From Roseococcus pinisoli (GTDB taxonomy: Bacteria > Pseudomonadota > Alphaproteobacteria > Acetobacterales > Acetobacteraceae), in assembly GCF_018413645.1 (NCBI RefSeq), contig NZ_JAHCDA010000001.1, forward strand, positions 124,001-188,000: a stretch of DNA of 64,000 nt, read 5' to 3'. The notes beneath the pieces are model-generated. The model did no database searches. It had not been told where the DNA came from and saw only the letters and a list, made by a program, of their open reading frames with translations. This document shows, piece by piece, positions 18,132-27,524 of this stretch. Position numbers and translations under genes: made by a program. Positions within the stretch are counted from its first letter, which is position 1, and the number at the start of each line of letters is the position of its first letter.

Positions 18132-19400
18132 ATGAAGGTTCTGGTGGTGGGCGGCGGCGGCCGCGAGCATGCGTTGTGCTGGGCGATCGCGGCGTCGCCC
18201 CTGCTGACGCGGCTGATCTGCGCGCCCGGGAATCCGGGCATCGCCGAGATCGCCGAGTGCTTTCCCGTCGGTGCGGAGGATATCGCGGGCCAGGTGGCGC
18301 TGGCGAAGCGGGAGGGCGTGGACCTCGTCGTGGTCGGCCCCGAGGTGCCGCTGACGCTGGGCATGGCCGATGCCTGCGCCGAGGCCGGCATCGCCTGCTT
18401 CGGCCCCCGCAAGGCGGCGGCGCTGCTCGAGGGCAGCAAGAGCTTCTTCAAGGAAATCGCCAATGCCGCCGGCGCGCCCACCGCCGCGCATGGCCGCTTC
18501 ACCGACGCCGCGGCGGCGAAAGCCTACATCCGCGCCCAGGGCGCGCCGATCGTGGTGAAGGCCGACGGGCTCGCCGCCGGCAAGGGCGTGGTCGTCGCCA
18601 CCACCGTCGAGGAGGCCGAGCAGGCCGTCACCGAGATGATGGAGGACGCCATCTACGGCGCCGCCGGCTCCACCCTCGTCATCGAGGAATGCATGGTCGG
18701 CGAGGAGATCAGCTTCTTCGCGCTGTGCGACGGCACGCATGCCGTCCCGCTCGGCGCCGCGCAGGACCACAAGCGCGTGGGCGACGGCGATACGGGCCCG
18801 AACACGGGCGGCATGGGCGCCTATTCCCCGCCCCCCGCCTTCACCGAGGCCCTGCAGGCCCAGGTGATGGAAAGCTGCATCACGCCCGTGCTGGCCGAGC
18901 TCGCGCGGCGCGGCACGCCCTTCCAGGGCATCCTCTTCGCTGGGCTGATGCTGACGGCCGAGGGCCCGAAGCTGCTGGAATTCAACGTCCGTTTCGGCGA
19001 TCCCGAGTGCCAGGCGCTCATGCTCCGCCTGCGCAGCGACCTGCTGCCGGCGCTGCTGGCCGCCACCCAGGGCGAGTTGAAGGATTTCGACCTGCGCTGG
19101 GAGAAGTCCGCCAGCCTGCTCGTGGTGATGGCCGCCGAGGGCTACCCCGCCGCGCCGCGCAAGGGCACCGAGATCCGCGGGCTGGAGGCGGCGGCCCAGG
19201 TGCCGGGCGTGCAGATCTTCCACGCCGGCACGGCCCGCGATGAGGATGGCCGCCTCGTCGCCAATGGCGGCCGCGTGCTGGGCATCGGCGCGACGGGCGC
19301 CACCCTCAAGGAGGCGCGCGACGCCGCCTATGCCGCCGTGGCCCAGGTGGATTGGCCCGAGGGCTTCTGCCGCCGGGACATCGGCTGGCGCGCGCTCTAG
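18132..19400 (+). CDS. purD: Phosphoribosylamine--glycine ligase
   Basis: 422 residues of normal length; catalyses the second step of purine synthesis, joining glycine to phosphoribosylamine with ATP. The N-terminus [19 protein letters not shown] is diagnostic. Other marks are [15 protein letters not shown], the ATP-grasp core [38 protein letters not shown], and [13 protein letters not shown] with the Mg ligands. The ATG at 18132 matches the family start; the open frame continues upstream without supporting features. Confidence 0.97.
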   Translation: MKVLVVGGGGREHALCWAIAASPLLTRLICAPGNPGIAEIAECFPVGAEDIAGQVALAKREGVDLVVVGPEVPLTLGMADACAEAGIACFGPRKAAALLEGSKSFFKEIANAAGAPTAAHGRFTDAAAAKAYIRAQGAPIVVKADGLAAGKGVVVATTVEEAEQAVTEMMEDAIYGAAGSTLVIEECMVGEEISFFALCDGTHAVPLGAAQDHKRVGDGDTGPNTGGMGAYSPPPAFTEALQAQVMESCITPVLAELARRGTPFQGILFAGLMLTAEGPKLLEFNVRFGDPECQALMLRLRSDLLPALLAATQGELKDFDLRWEKSASLLVVMAAEGYPAAPRKGTEIRGLEAAAQVPGVQIFHAGTARDEDGRLVANGGRVLGIGATGATLKEARDAAYAAVAQVDWPEGFCRRDIGWRAL

Positions 19401-19493
19401 CGCCGCCGGTGTCCCGCGCCGGGGCGGGGTGATAGAGGGGGAGGACACGGTCGCCTCCGGGAAGGCCGGGCAACGAGGAAAAGTGAGCCAGGA

Positions 19494-20240
19494 ATGACCC
19501 AGAACCCGCGCAAGGCCGCGCTGATCACCGGCGCCGGGCGCAATATCGGCCGCGCCACCGTCCTGATGCTGGCCGGCGAGGGCTTCGACGTCGTCGTCAA
19601 CGGCTCCTCCGACCGCGCCGCCGCCGAGGCCGTGGCGGCCGAGGCACGCGCCCTCGGCGTGCAGGCGCTGGTGGCCATGGGCGATGTGGGCCGGCGGGAC
19701 GAGTGCCGGCGCCTCGCTGCCGAGGCTCTGGCCGCCTTCGGCACCATCGACGTGCTGGTGAACAACGCCGCCCTGCGGCCGCAGAAGCCCTTCCTGGAGA
19801 TCGGCCCCGAGGACTGGTCCCGCGTGATGGCGGTGGATCTGGAGGCGGCGGTCTGGCTCTCCCAGGCCGTGCTGCCGGGCATGATCGCCCAGGGCTGGGG
19901 CCGCATCGTGAACTTCACCGGGATGAACGCCATCCACGGCTATGCCGGCCGCGCGCCGGTCTCCGTCGCCAAGCACGGCGCCTGGGGCCTGACCAAGGCG
20001 CTGGCCAAGGAATTCGCGGCCCAGGGCGTCACGGTGAACGCCGTCTCGCCCGGCCCCATCGCGGCCGATGACGACGAACCCGGCGTGGAGAATGCGCGCT
20101 CCGGCTATGTCGCCAAGGTGCCGAGCCGGCGCATGGGCACCCCCGCCGAGGTGGCGTCGGTCGTCCGGCTGCTGGTCAGCGAGGGCGGCGCCTATGTGAA
20201 CGGCCAGATGCTGCAGGTGAATGGCGGCGCGGAGACCTGA
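19494..20240 (+). CDS. SDR-family protein lacking the catalytic Tyr and Ser
   Basis: 248 residues with a good Rossmann half: TGAGRNIGRATVL near residue 12, DVLVNNAALRP near 85, and a C-terminal QMLQVNGGAET. The active site is unusual. Where SDRs have YxxxK, this protein reads VSVAK (APVSVAKHG), so the Tyr is Val while Lys remains. The Ser region reads NFTGMNAIHG with no Ser at the expected place. It may be a non-catalytic SDR or use another mechanism. It has its own upstream gap of 93 bases and precedes metY. Confidence 0.85.
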   Translation: MTQNPRKAALITGAGRNIGRATVLMLAGEGFDVVVNGSSDRAAAEAVAAEARALGVQALVAMGDVGRRDECRRLAAEALAAFGTIDVLVNNAALRPQKPFLEIGPEDWSRVMAVDLEAAVWLSQAVLPGMIAQGWGRIVNFTGMNAIHGYAGRAPVSVAKHGAWGLTKALAKEFAAQGVTVNAVSPGPIAADDDEPGVENARSGYVAKVPSRRMGTPAEVASVVRLLVSEGGAYVNGQMLQVNGGAET

Positions 20241-20251
20241 CGCCCCGCTCG

Positions 20252-20291
20252 GGCGGCATGCCATCCTTCCGATCGGAACCGGCACGCCGCC
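20252..20291 (+). terminator. Long hairpin between the SDR gene and metY
   Basis: GGCGGC (20252-20257) pairs with GCCGCC (20286-20291). TGCC with GGCA and TTCC with GGAA extend the stem towards a GATC loop. There is no U-run, so a factor-independent terminator is not certain. It could also be a leader element of metY, which starts 53 bases later. The SAM-II consensus was not recognised. Confidence 0.45.
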
Positions 20292-20344
20292 TTCCCTCAC
20301 GCGACGGGAAATGTCATTCTTCATCGTAGATTGGGAGTTCCACA

Positions 20345-21631
20345 ATGAGTCAGTACAAGCACCCTGAGACCATCGCCCTGCATGGCGGCAGCCACCGGGC
20401 CGATCCCAACACCGGCTCCGTCGCGGTGCCGATCCACCAGACGACGAGCTTCCAGTTCCAGGACACCGGCCATGCCGCGCGCCTCTTCGGCCTGGCCGAG
20501 CTCGGCAATATCTATACCCGCATCATGAACCCGACCTGCGATGCGCTGGAGACGCGCATCGCGCAGCTCGAGGGCGGCGCCGCGGCGCTCGCCGTGGGCT
20601 CGGGCCAGGCGGCGACCACCTTCACGGTCATGAATCTCTGCGAGGCCGGCGACAATATCGTCAGCAGCACCGACCTCTACGGCGGCACCTACAACCTCTT
20701 CGCGAACACGTTGAAGCAGTTCGGCATCGAGGTCCGCTTCGTGGACCCGGCCGACCCCGAGGCCTTCGCCCGCGCCACCGACGCGCGCACCCGCGCCTAT
20801 TACGCCGAGACGCTGCCCAACCCGAAGCTGCAGGTCTTCCCGATCGCGGAAGTCGCCGCCATCGGCCGTAAGCTCGGCGTGCCGCTGATCATGGACAACA
20901 CGGCGGCCCCGGTGATCTGCCGGCCCTTCGAGCATGGCGCGGCCATCGTCATGCATTCCACGACCAAGTGGATCGGCGGCCACGGCACCAGCATCGGCGG
21001 CATCGTGGTGGATGGCGGCAACTTCGACTGGGAAGCCGGCGGCGACCGCTTCCCCACGCTGAACAAGCCCGATGCGAGCTATCACGGCGCGGTCTGGAGC
21101 CAGGCGGCCAAGCCGCTCGGCCCCATCGCCTATATCCTGCGCATGCGCACCTGCCTGCTGCGCGACATCGGCGCGCCCATGGCGCCCTTCAACGCCTTCA
21201 TGTTCCTCCAGGGGCTGGAGACGCTGCCGCTGCGCATGGAGCGCCATTGCAGCAACGCCGTGAAGGTCGCGGCCTTCCTCGCCGGCCAGCCGAGCGTGAC
21301 CAAGGTGATCCACCCCTCCGTCATGACGGGCGAGGCCAAGCGCCGCGCCGACGCCTATCTCAAGGGCGGCTACGGCAGCCTGATGGGCATCGAGCTGAAG
21401 GGCGGCAAGGAAGCCGGACAGGCCTTCATCGAGAAGCTGAAGATGTTCTACCACGTCGCCAATATCGGCGATGCGCGCAGCCTCGCGATCCATCCGGCGA
21501 CGACCACGCACAGCCAGCTCAACGAGGCCGAGCAGGCGGCGAGCGGTGTGACGCCCGGCTACATCCGCCTGTCGATCGGCATCGAGCATATCGACGACAT
21601 CCTGGCGGATCTGAAGCAGGCCCTGTCGTAA
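20345..21631 (+). CDS. metY: O-acetylhomoserine sulfhydrylase
   Basis: 428 residues of the Cys/Met-metabolism PLP-enzyme family; the length and the insert around residues 230-290 fit the MetY branch rather than the shorter MetZ/MetB. It would make homocysteine from O-acetylhomoserine and sulfide. Visible marks are VPIHQTTSFQF, YTRIMNPTCDALE, GSGQAATTFTVMNL, MDNTAAPVI, and the PLP Lys in VMHSTTKWIGGHG. The C-terminal half ends in LSIGIEHIDDILADL. No other methionine gene is adjacent. Confidence 0.93.
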   Translation: MSQYKHPETIALHGGSHRADPNTGSVAVPIHQTTSFQFQDTGHAARLFGLAELGNIYTRIMNPTCDALETRIAQLEGGAAALAVGSGQAATTFTVMNLCEAGDNIVSSTDLYGGTYNLFANTLKQFGIEVRFVDPADPEAFARATDARTRAYYAETLPNPKLQVFPIAEVAAIGRKLGVPLIMDNTAAPVICRPFEHGAAIVMHSTTKWIGGHGTSIGGIVVDGGNFDWEAGGDRFPTLNKPDASYHGAVWSQAAKPLGPIAYILRMRTCLLRDIGAPMAPFNAFMFLQGLETLPLRMERHCSNAVKVAAFLAGQPSVTKVIHPSVMTGEAKRRADAYLKGGYGSLMGIELKGGKEAGQAFIEKLKMFYHVANIGDARSLAIHPATTTHSQLNEAEQAASGVTPGYIRLSIGIEHIDDILADLKQALS

Positions 21632-21646
21632 GCATCCTACGCGCGG

Positions 21647-21669
21647 GCCCTGGGCATAATGCCCAGGGC
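21647..21669 (+). terminator. Hairpin downstream of metY
   Basis: GCCCTGGGCAT and ATGCCCAGGGC are perfect reverse complements around one base, giving a stem of about ten pairs with a small loop, 15 bases after the metY stop and before hemB. There is no clear U-tract. Confidence 0.5.
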
Positions 21670-21740
21670 TCCCGGCATAGGCGTGGCGCGCTGCCGCTCC
21701 TATAACGGCCTCCGACGACGTTCCGGCCATCGGAGGCCCC

Positions 21741-22739
21741 ATGAACTTCTACGGTTCCTTTCCCACCACGCGCCTGCGGCGCAATCGCCATGACGCCTGG
21801 ACGCGCAAGCTCACCGCCGAGAACCGGCTGACGCCGGCCGACCTCATCTGGCCAATCTTCCTCACCGAGGGCGAAAACAAGGTCGTGCCGGTGGAGAGCA
21901 TGCCCGGCATCGTCCGCGTCTCCGTGGACCGCGCGGCGGAGCATGTCGCCGAGGCGGTGGCGCTCGGCATCCCGGCCGTGGCGCTCTTCCCCTACACGCC
22001 GGTCGAGGACCGGGACGAGGAAGGCACCGGCGCGCTGAACCCGGACAACCTGATGTGCCGCGGCGCCCGCGCGCTGAAGGCCGCGCACCCCGACCTCGGC
22101 CTGATCGGCGACGTCGCGCTTGATACCTATACGAGCCATGGGCATGACGGCGTGCTGCGCGACGGCTACGTCCATAACGAGGACACGGTGGAGATCCTCT
22201 GCCGGCAGGCCGTGGCGATGGCGGAAGCGGGCGTGGACGTGATCGCGCCGTCCGACATGATGGATGGGCGCGTGGGCACCATCCGCGCCGCGCTGGACGC
22301 GAAGGGCCTGATCCACACGCGGATCATGAGCTACGCCGCGAAATACGCCTCGGGCTACTACGCGCCCTTCCGCGACGCGGTGGGCAGCACCGGCGCGCTG
22401 ATCGGCGACAAGAAGACCTATCAGATGGACCCCGCCAACAGCGACGAAGCCTTGCGCGAGGTCGCGCTGGACATCGCCGAGGGCGCGGACATGGTGATGG
22501 TGAAGCCGGGCCTGCCCTATCTGGACATCGTCCATCGGGTGAAGACCGAATTCGGCATGCCCACCTATGTCTACCAGGTGAGCGGCGAGTACTCGATGAT
22601 CATGGCCGCGGTCGAGCGCGGCTGGCTCGACCACGACCGCGCGATGATGGAGGCACTGATCTCCTTCAAGCGCGCGGGCGCGAACGGCGTGCTCAGCTAC
22701 TTCGCGCTGAAGGCCGCACGCCTGCTCAAGGCCGGCTGA
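21741..22739 (+). CDS. hemB: Delta-aminolevulinic acid dehydratase, Mg-type
   Basis: 332 residues; condenses two 5-aminolevulinates to porphobilinogen in haem and corrinoid synthesis. Both active-site lysine regions are present, in SYAAKYASGYYAPFRDA and MVMVKPGLPYLD, along with VYQVSGEYSM. The zinc cysteine triad is absent: where zinc enzymes read DVCLCxYTSHGHCG, this reads DVALDTYTSHGHDG. That is the Asp/Ala form of magnesium-dependent enzymes found in many alphaproteobacteria. It ends three bases before the convergent secreted-protein gene. Confidence 0.96.
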   Translation: MNFYGSFPTTRLRRNRHDAWTRKLTAENRLTPADLIWPIFLTEGENKVVPVESMPGIVRVSVDRAAEHVAEAVALGIPAVALFPYTPVEDRDEEGTGALNPDNLMCRGARALKAAHPDLGLIGDVALDTYTSHGHDGVLRDGYVHNEDTVEILCRQAVAMAEAGVDVIAPSDMMDGRVGTIRAALDAKGLIHTRIMSYAAKYASGYYAPFRDAVGSTGALIGDKKTYQMDPANSDEALREVALDIAEGADMVMVKPGLPYLDIVHRVKTEFGMPTYVYQVSGEYSMIMAAVERGWLDHDRAMMEALISFKRAGANGVLSYFALKAARLLKAG

Positions 22740-22742
22740 GGG

Positions 22743-23159
22743 CTACTTCCGGGAGCCGCCGCCGCCCGTACCACCGCCTCCGCCTGCACCGCCACCGGTG
22801 CCGCCGGAGCGGAAGGCGTTCATCATCGCGGTGACGTCGGAGGAGACCTCACCCGAGGTGTTGCCGGCGCCGACGAAGATGGCGACGTCGTTGGCGGGGA
22901 TGCAGTAGATCGTGTAGATGCGCCCGCCCTCGCGCTGGCCCCAGGCGGCGGATTGCGTGGTGTTGAGCGGGCTCAGCCCGCTCGAGGCGATCGCCACCGC
23001 CGCGCGCTGCAGGCAGGTCGCCATCGTGGTCCCTTGCGGGAGCCGCAGGTGGTTCACGACGGTGCCGGTGGCGAGAGCCGGCGTGGCGGCCAGGGTCGCA
23101 CCCAGCAGGAAGGCCGTGCCGGCCAGTCCCTGAATCGCGAGTTTCGGAATCGCAAGCAT
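22743..23159 (-). CDS. Small secreted protein with Gly-rich tail, unknown function
   Basis: 138 residues. A signal peptide (LAGTAFLLGATLAATPALA) precedes a roughly 85-residue domain with two cysteines (MATCLQRAAVA and YTIYCIPAND) that could form a disulfide. The last 22 residues are almost only Gly, Thr and Ser. No family is recognised. It lies alone between convergent hemB and the hydrolase gene. Confidence 0.65.
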   Translation of the reverse strand: MLAIPKLAIQGLAGTAFLLGATLAATPALATGTVVNHLRLPQGTTMATCLQRAAVAIASSGLSPLNTTQSAAWGQREGGRIYTIYCIPANDVAIFVGAGNTSGEVSSDVTAMMNAFRSGGTGGGAGGGGGTGGGGSRK

Positions 23160-23258
23160 CTCTTCCTCCGCTTTTGCTGCGGCGATCCTCGCAAATCGAG
23201 CCGGATCAGGGAATAAGAAGGCGGAGACATATTTCCCCGCCGTCTCGAAGGGCCGTGC

Positions 23259-24101
23259 TCAACCTTCCAGGAAGCGGAGGATCAGGCCGATCTGCGCGGG
23301 GTCCATCAGGGCGGGCGCATGGCCGCAGCCGGCGATGGTCTCCACCGTCACGCCCGGGCTCTGGCCCATGCGCGCCGCGGTCTCGGCCAGCAGCAGGTCC
23401 GAGCTCTCGCCACGCAGGACGAGCACGGGGCGCCGCGCGACGTGTTCCCAGAGCTGCCAGAGATCCACGTCGCTCAGCGGATTGGCCATCGGCGCCGCGA
23501 TCGCCGGGTCGTAATGCAGCACGAAGCGGCCCGCCGCCGTCACCCGCGCGCTGTGCCGGGCGAGGTGCGCCCATTCCGCATCGCTCAGCGGCCCGAAGGG
23601 CGCGTGGACGCGGCGCAGCTGCGCCTCCAGCTCCGCCAGGCTGCCGAATTCGGGGAAGGCATCGAGATAGTCGCGGATGCGCTCCAGCGAGGCGACGGGC
23701 ACGAAGGGCCCGATATCGTTCAGCACCATCCGCTGCAGGCCCACGCCCGGGATGGCGCAGAGTCCCATGCCGATGAGCCCGCCCATCGAGGTGCCGACCC
23801 AGTCGTATTCGCCGAGCTGCGTCAGCAGCGGCACCAGTGCCGCAGCATAGGTGGGAACGGCGTAGAGCGCGCCGTCGGGCAGCCAGTCGGAAATGCCGCG
23901 CCCCGGCACGTCGGGGCAGATGACCCGCCGGCCCTGGGCCGCCAGGGCCTGGGCCAGCGCGTCGAAGTCGCGGCCGTTGCGCGTCAGGCCATGGACGCAG
24001 ACGACGGGCCGGCCGGAGACAGGCCCCCATTCCGTCCATCGCAAGGTGACCGCCCCGAAGTCGAACGTGCCACGCAGCGCGCCGATCCGGGGCGTCTCCA
24101 T
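23259..24101 (-). CDS. Alpha/beta-fold hydrolase
   Basis: 280 residues. The lid and core match small alpha/beta hydrolases: the oxyanion region VVCVHGLTRNGRDFDALA, a nucleophile elbow GTSMGGLIG near residue 106 with the catalytic Ser, and GCGHAPALMDP near the C-terminus with the His. The substrate is not predictable; a thioesterase or ester hydrolase would suit the CoA-transferase gene just upstream, one base away. The two are very likely cotranscribed. Confidence 0.8.
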   Translation of the reverse strand: METPRIGALRGTFDFGAVTLRWTEWGPVSGRPVVCVHGLTRNGRDFDALAQALAAQGRRVICPDVPGRGISDWLPDGALYAVPTYAAALVPLLTQLGEYDWVGTSMGGLIGMGLCAIPGVGLQRMVLNDIGPFVPVASLERIRDYLDAFPEFGSLAELEAQLRRVHAPFGPLSDAEWAHLARHSARVTAAGRFVLHYDPAIAAPMANPLSDVDLWQLWEHVARRPVLVLRGESSDLLLAETAARMGQSPGVTVETIAGCGHAPALMDPAQIGLILRFLEG

Positions 24102-24102
24102 C

Positions 24103-25320
24103 TCAGACGATCCCCTGGTCCTTGAGGCCGGCGATCTCCGCCTCGCTCATGCCCAGCAGGCCGCCCAGCACTTCGTCGTTATGCTGGCCGAGGACCGGCG
24201 CCGCGATGCGGTAGGTCGGCGGGGTGGCGGAAAGGCGGACCGGATTGGCCGTCACCTTCACCGTCTCGCCGGAAGCATGCTCCATCTCGATGACGCAGCC
24301 GCGGGCCTGGACATGCGGGTCGGCGAAGACGTCCTTCAGCGTGTTGATCGGCCCGCAGGCGATCTTCAGCGCCTCCAGCGCCTCCACCCATTCGGCCGTG
24401 GTCTTGCTCTTCATCAGCGGCGTCAGCGTGTCGGTCACCAGCTGGCGGTTCGCGACGCGCTTCGGGTTGGTGGAGAAGCGCTCGTCGGCCAGCAGGTGCT
24501 CCTGGCCGAAATTCTTGCAGAAGCGCTCGAAGGTCGGGTCGTTGCCGACGGCCAGGATCAGGTAGCCGTCCTTGCTCGGGAATTCCTGGTAGGGCGCGAT
24601 GTTCGGGTGCTGGTTGCCCAGGCGCACCGGGTTCTCGCCCGTCGAGAGGAAGTTGGAGCCCTGGTTGGCCAGCCAGGCCACATGCGTGTCCAGCATGCCG
24701 ATGTCGATCTGCTGGCCTTCGCCCGTCGCGTGGCGGTGGTTCAGCGCGGCCAGCAGGCCGATGCAGCCGTAGAGGCCGGCGAAGAGGTCGGCCACCGGCA
24801 CGCCGGACTTCTGCGGGGAGCCGCCGGGCTCGCCGGTCAGCGACATGATGCCGCCCATCGCCTGGATCAGCGCGTCGTAGCCCGGGCGCGGCGCGTAGGG
24901 GCCGGTCTGCCCGAAGCCGGTGATGGAGCAGTAGATCAGACGGGGGTACTTGTCCTTCAGCTTCTCGTAGCTGAGGCCGTACTTCGCCAGCGCGCCGACC
25001 TTGAAGTTCTCCACCAGCATGTCGCAGCTCTCGAGGAGCTTGTGGATGATCGCCTGGCCTTCCGGCTTGGAGATGTCGAGCGTGACCGACTTCTTGTTGC
25101 GGTTCACGCCAACGAAATAGGCGCTCTCGCCGCTCTTCGGCCAGACGGGGGGCGCGAAGCCGCGCGTGTCGTCGCCGGCTTCCGGACGCTCGATCTTGAT
25201 GACCTCGGCGCCCAGGTCGCCCAGCATCTGCGTGCAGGTGGGGCCCGCGAGGACGCGGGTCAGGTCGAGGACGCGCAGGCCGCTGAGCGGACCGGGAGAA
25301 GAGGCGGACATTAAGGACAT
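24103..25320 (-). CDS. Class III CoA transferase (CaiB/BaiF family)
   Basis: 405 residues. The N-terminus LSGLRVLDLTRVLAGPTCTQ and LGDLGAEVIKIERPEAGDDTR is the family hallmark, and the catalytic Asp lies in VPVADLFAGLYG near residue 175. GFGQTGPYAPRPGYD and MLDTHVAWLANQGSNFL follow. These enzymes move CoA between carboxylic acids; the acid cannot be read from sequence. It is first in a pair with the alpha/beta hydrolase. Confidence 0.88.
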   Translation of the reverse strand: MSLMSASSPGPLSGLRVLDLTRVLAGPTCTQMLGDLGAEVIKIERPEAGDDTRGFAPPVWPKSGESAYFVGVNRNKKSVTLDISKPEGQAIIHKLLESCDMLVENFKVGALAKYGLSYEKLKDKYPRLIYCSITGFGQTGPYAPRPGYDALIQAMGGIMSLTGEPGGSPQKSGVPVADLFAGLYGCIGLLAALNHRHATGEGQQIDIGMLDTHVAWLANQGSNFLSTGENPVRLGNQHPNIAPYQEFPSKDGYLILAVGNDPTFERFCKNFGQEHLLADERFSTNPKRVANRQLVTDTLTPLMKSKTTAEWVEALEALKIACGPINTLKDVFADPHVQARGCVIEMEHASGETVKVTANPVRLSATPPTYRIAAPVLGQHNDEVLGGLLGMSEAEIAGLKDQGIV

Positions 25321-25386
25321 TCCCTGAAGGCCAAACGGACCCCTTGGGATTAGACGCGCCCCGGCCAGGGCGCAATCCGCCGCCCC

Positions 25387-25893
25387 TTAACCGCCCTTGA
25401 AGCGCACCTTGGCGTTCTCGCCCGTCTCGGGCGTCTTCCCGGCCACCAGCGCCTTCACGTAGCCATAGGCGAAGAGCACCTTCGAGCCTGGGCTGTCCCA
25501 GTATTCGGCGCCCAGCATGTCGACCTCGATGAGGGCGAGGTTCTCGCTCTTATGCCCCTTCGGGAACCAGAGGCGCGCGCCCTCGCTCCAGAGCTCCTTC
25601 TGCTTCGCCTCGTCCTGCAGCACGCGGGCCCGCCCGCTGACGGAGACGAAGGCCTGGCCGGAGGGGTTGGCGCAGGCCAGCAGCACCTCGTGGTCGCGGC
25701 CGATCTCCATGGTCTTGGGGCTGTTCGCGTCGGTGAAGAACCAGACCTTGTCCCCCTCCACCGCCATGACGGCCATGGGCCGGGAGCTGAGGGAGCCTTC
25801 CTGGTCGGTCGTGACGAGCATCACGAAGCCGATATCCTTGATCAGTTCCCGGACCTTGATCCGGGCCTCGTCGTCAGAGATGTGCTGGGTCAT
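25387..25893 (-). CDS. Pyridoxamine-phosphate-oxidase-fold general stress protein
   Basis: 168 residues of the split-barrel flavin-binding family often named general stress protein 26. Marks are IGFVMLVTTDQEGSLSSRPMAV, KVWFFTDANSPKTMEI and QAFVSVSGRARVLQDEA, with SPGSKVLFAYGYVKA at the end. FMN or F420-like binding is typical of the fold; the reaction is unknown. The ATG at 25893 has an AAGGA site at good distance. The gene stands alone. Confidence 0.82.
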   Translation of the reverse strand: MTQHISDDEARIKVRELIKDIGFVMLVTTDQEGSLSSRPMAVMAVEGDKVWFFTDANSPKTMEIGRDHEVLLACANPSGQAFVSVSGRARVLQDEAKQKELWSEGARLWFPKGHKSENLALIEVDMLGAEYWDSPGSKVLFAYGYVKALVAGKTPETGENAKVRFKGG

Positions 25894-26012
25894 GGGGGGT
25901 CCTTCCGGCCTTGCCCTTTCAACGGCCCGGGTGGCCCCCGGTTGCCCCAAGGGTTGCCCCCGCCCCCCCAACCGGTTCATGGTCCCCTGGAACCAGCCTT
26001 CAGGAATGCCCG

Positions 26013-27524
26013 ATGCTCGAAACGCCGCACGCCACCCCCTCCGCCCCCGAGCTCGACTGCTTCGCCCTCGCCAAGCAGCTGTCCGGGCTTCATTTCATCG
26101 GCGGCCGCTATGTTCCCGCCCTCAGCGGCAAGAACTTCGCCGTCGTGAACCCGGCCACCGGCGCCGAGGTGGCCCAGGCCGCCGAGGGCGACGCGGCTGA
26201 CGTCGACGCCGCCGTCCGCGATGCCGCCCGGGCCCAGAAGGAATGGGCCAAGGTGCCCGCCCGCAAGCGCGGCGCCCTCGTGCACCAGTGCGCGGCCGTC
26301 ATCCGCGAGCATCAGGAGGAGCTGGCCCGCCTCATCGCGCTCGAGACCGGCAAGGCGCTCCGCACCGAAAGCCGCGTCGAGGCCGGCACCGTCGCCGACA
26401 TCCTGGAGTTCTTCGGCGGCCTCGGCTCCGAGCTGAAGGGCGAGAGCGTCCCCTTCGCCCCGAACGTGCTGAGCGTGACGGTGCGCGAGCCGCTGGGCGT
26501 GGTGGGGGCGATCATCCCCTGGAACGTGCCGATGCTGCTGATGACGCTGAAGGTCGCGCCGGCGCTGGTCGCGGGCAACTCCGTCGTCGTGAAGTCGGCG
26601 GAAGAGGCGCCGCTCGCCGTGCTGCGCATCTGCGAGCTGATGAACCGGGTGCTGCCGGCCGGCGTGTTCAACATGGTCAGCGGCATGGGCCCCGAATGCG
26701 GCGCGCCCCTGGTCGAGCATCCGCTGGTCCGCAAGGTGACCTTCACCGGCTCGGTCGAGACCGGCAAGATCGTCGCCAAGGCCGCTTCGCAGAAGCTCAT
26801 CCCGGTGACGCTGGAGCTCGGCGGCAAGTCGCCGATGATCGTCTTCCAGGACTGCGACTTCGCCAAGACGGTCTCCGGCGCGCTGACCTCCATGCGCTTC
26901 ACGCGCCAGGGCCAGAGCTGCACGGCCGCCAGCCGCATCTATGTCGAGCGGCCGATCTTCCAGCAGTTCGTCGACGAGATGAAGAAGGCCGTGGACGCCA
27001 TGGTCATGGGCGATCCGCTCGACGAGAAGACCGACATCGGCACCATCATCAGCGAGGGCCAGTTCGAGAAGGTCCAGGGCTTCATCGACGAGGGCAAGAA
27101 GACCGCCGGCGCCACGGCGCATGAGTGCTCGGCCATGCCGAAGGACTCCGCGCTGAAGAAGGGCCTCTTCATCCGCCCCGTGATCTTCACCGGCCTCGAC
27201 GGCAATTCTCGCCTGGTGCGCGAGGAGATCTTCGGGCCCGTCACCGTCATCCAGCCCTTCGACGACGCCGAGAAGGTGCTCGCCGAGGCGAATGACAGCG
27301 AGTACGGCCTCGCCGCCAGCCTCTGGACCAACAACCTCAAGGTGGGCCTCGACCTGGCGCACCGCCTGGAGGCCGGCCTCGTGCAGATCAACCAGAACCT
27401 GGTCGTCCAGGCCAACCTGTCCTACGGCGGCGTGAAGAGCTCGGGCCTCGGCAAGGAGGCCTCGCTGGAGGCCATGCTCGAACACTTCACCCACAAGAAG
27501 ACCATCATGGTCAACATGGCGTGA
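26013..27524 (+). CDS. NAD(P)-dependent aldehyde dehydrogenase
   Basis: 503 residues, typical for the ALDH superfamily. The sequence has IIPWNVPM, the NAD-site VTFTGSVETG, the general base in LELGGKSPM near residue 270, and the catalytic Cys in RQGQSCTAASRI near 305. EEIFGPVTVIQPF and the C-terminal NLSYGGVKSSGLGKE are also present. The substrate is not certain; a betaine- or succinate-semialdehyde-like enzyme is possible. The stop overlaps the next gene by four bases (GTGA). Confidence 0.9.
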   Translation: MLETPHATPSAPELDCFALAKQLSGLHFIGGRYVPALSGKNFAVVNPATGAEVAQAAEGDAADVDAAVRDAARAQKEWAKVPARKRGALVHQCAAVIREHQEELARLIALETGKALRTESRVEAGTVADILEFFGGLGSELKGESVPFAPNVLSVTVREPLGVVGAIIPWNVPMLLMTLKVAPALVAGNSVVVKSAEEAPLAVLRICELMNRVLPAGVFNMVSGMGPECGAPLVEHPLVRKVTFTGSVETGKIVAKAASQKLIPVTLELGGKSPMIVFQDCDFAKTVSGALTSMRFTRQGQSCTAASRIYVERPIFQQFVDEMKKAVDAMVMGDPLDEKTDIGTIISEGQFEKVQGFIDEGKKTAGATAHECSAMPKDSALKKGLFIRPVIFTGLDGNSRLVREEIFGPVTVIQPFDDAEKVLAEANDSEYGLAASLWTNNLKVGLDLAHRLEAGLVQINQNLVVQANLSYGGVKSSGLGKEASLEAMLEHFTHKKTIMVNMA

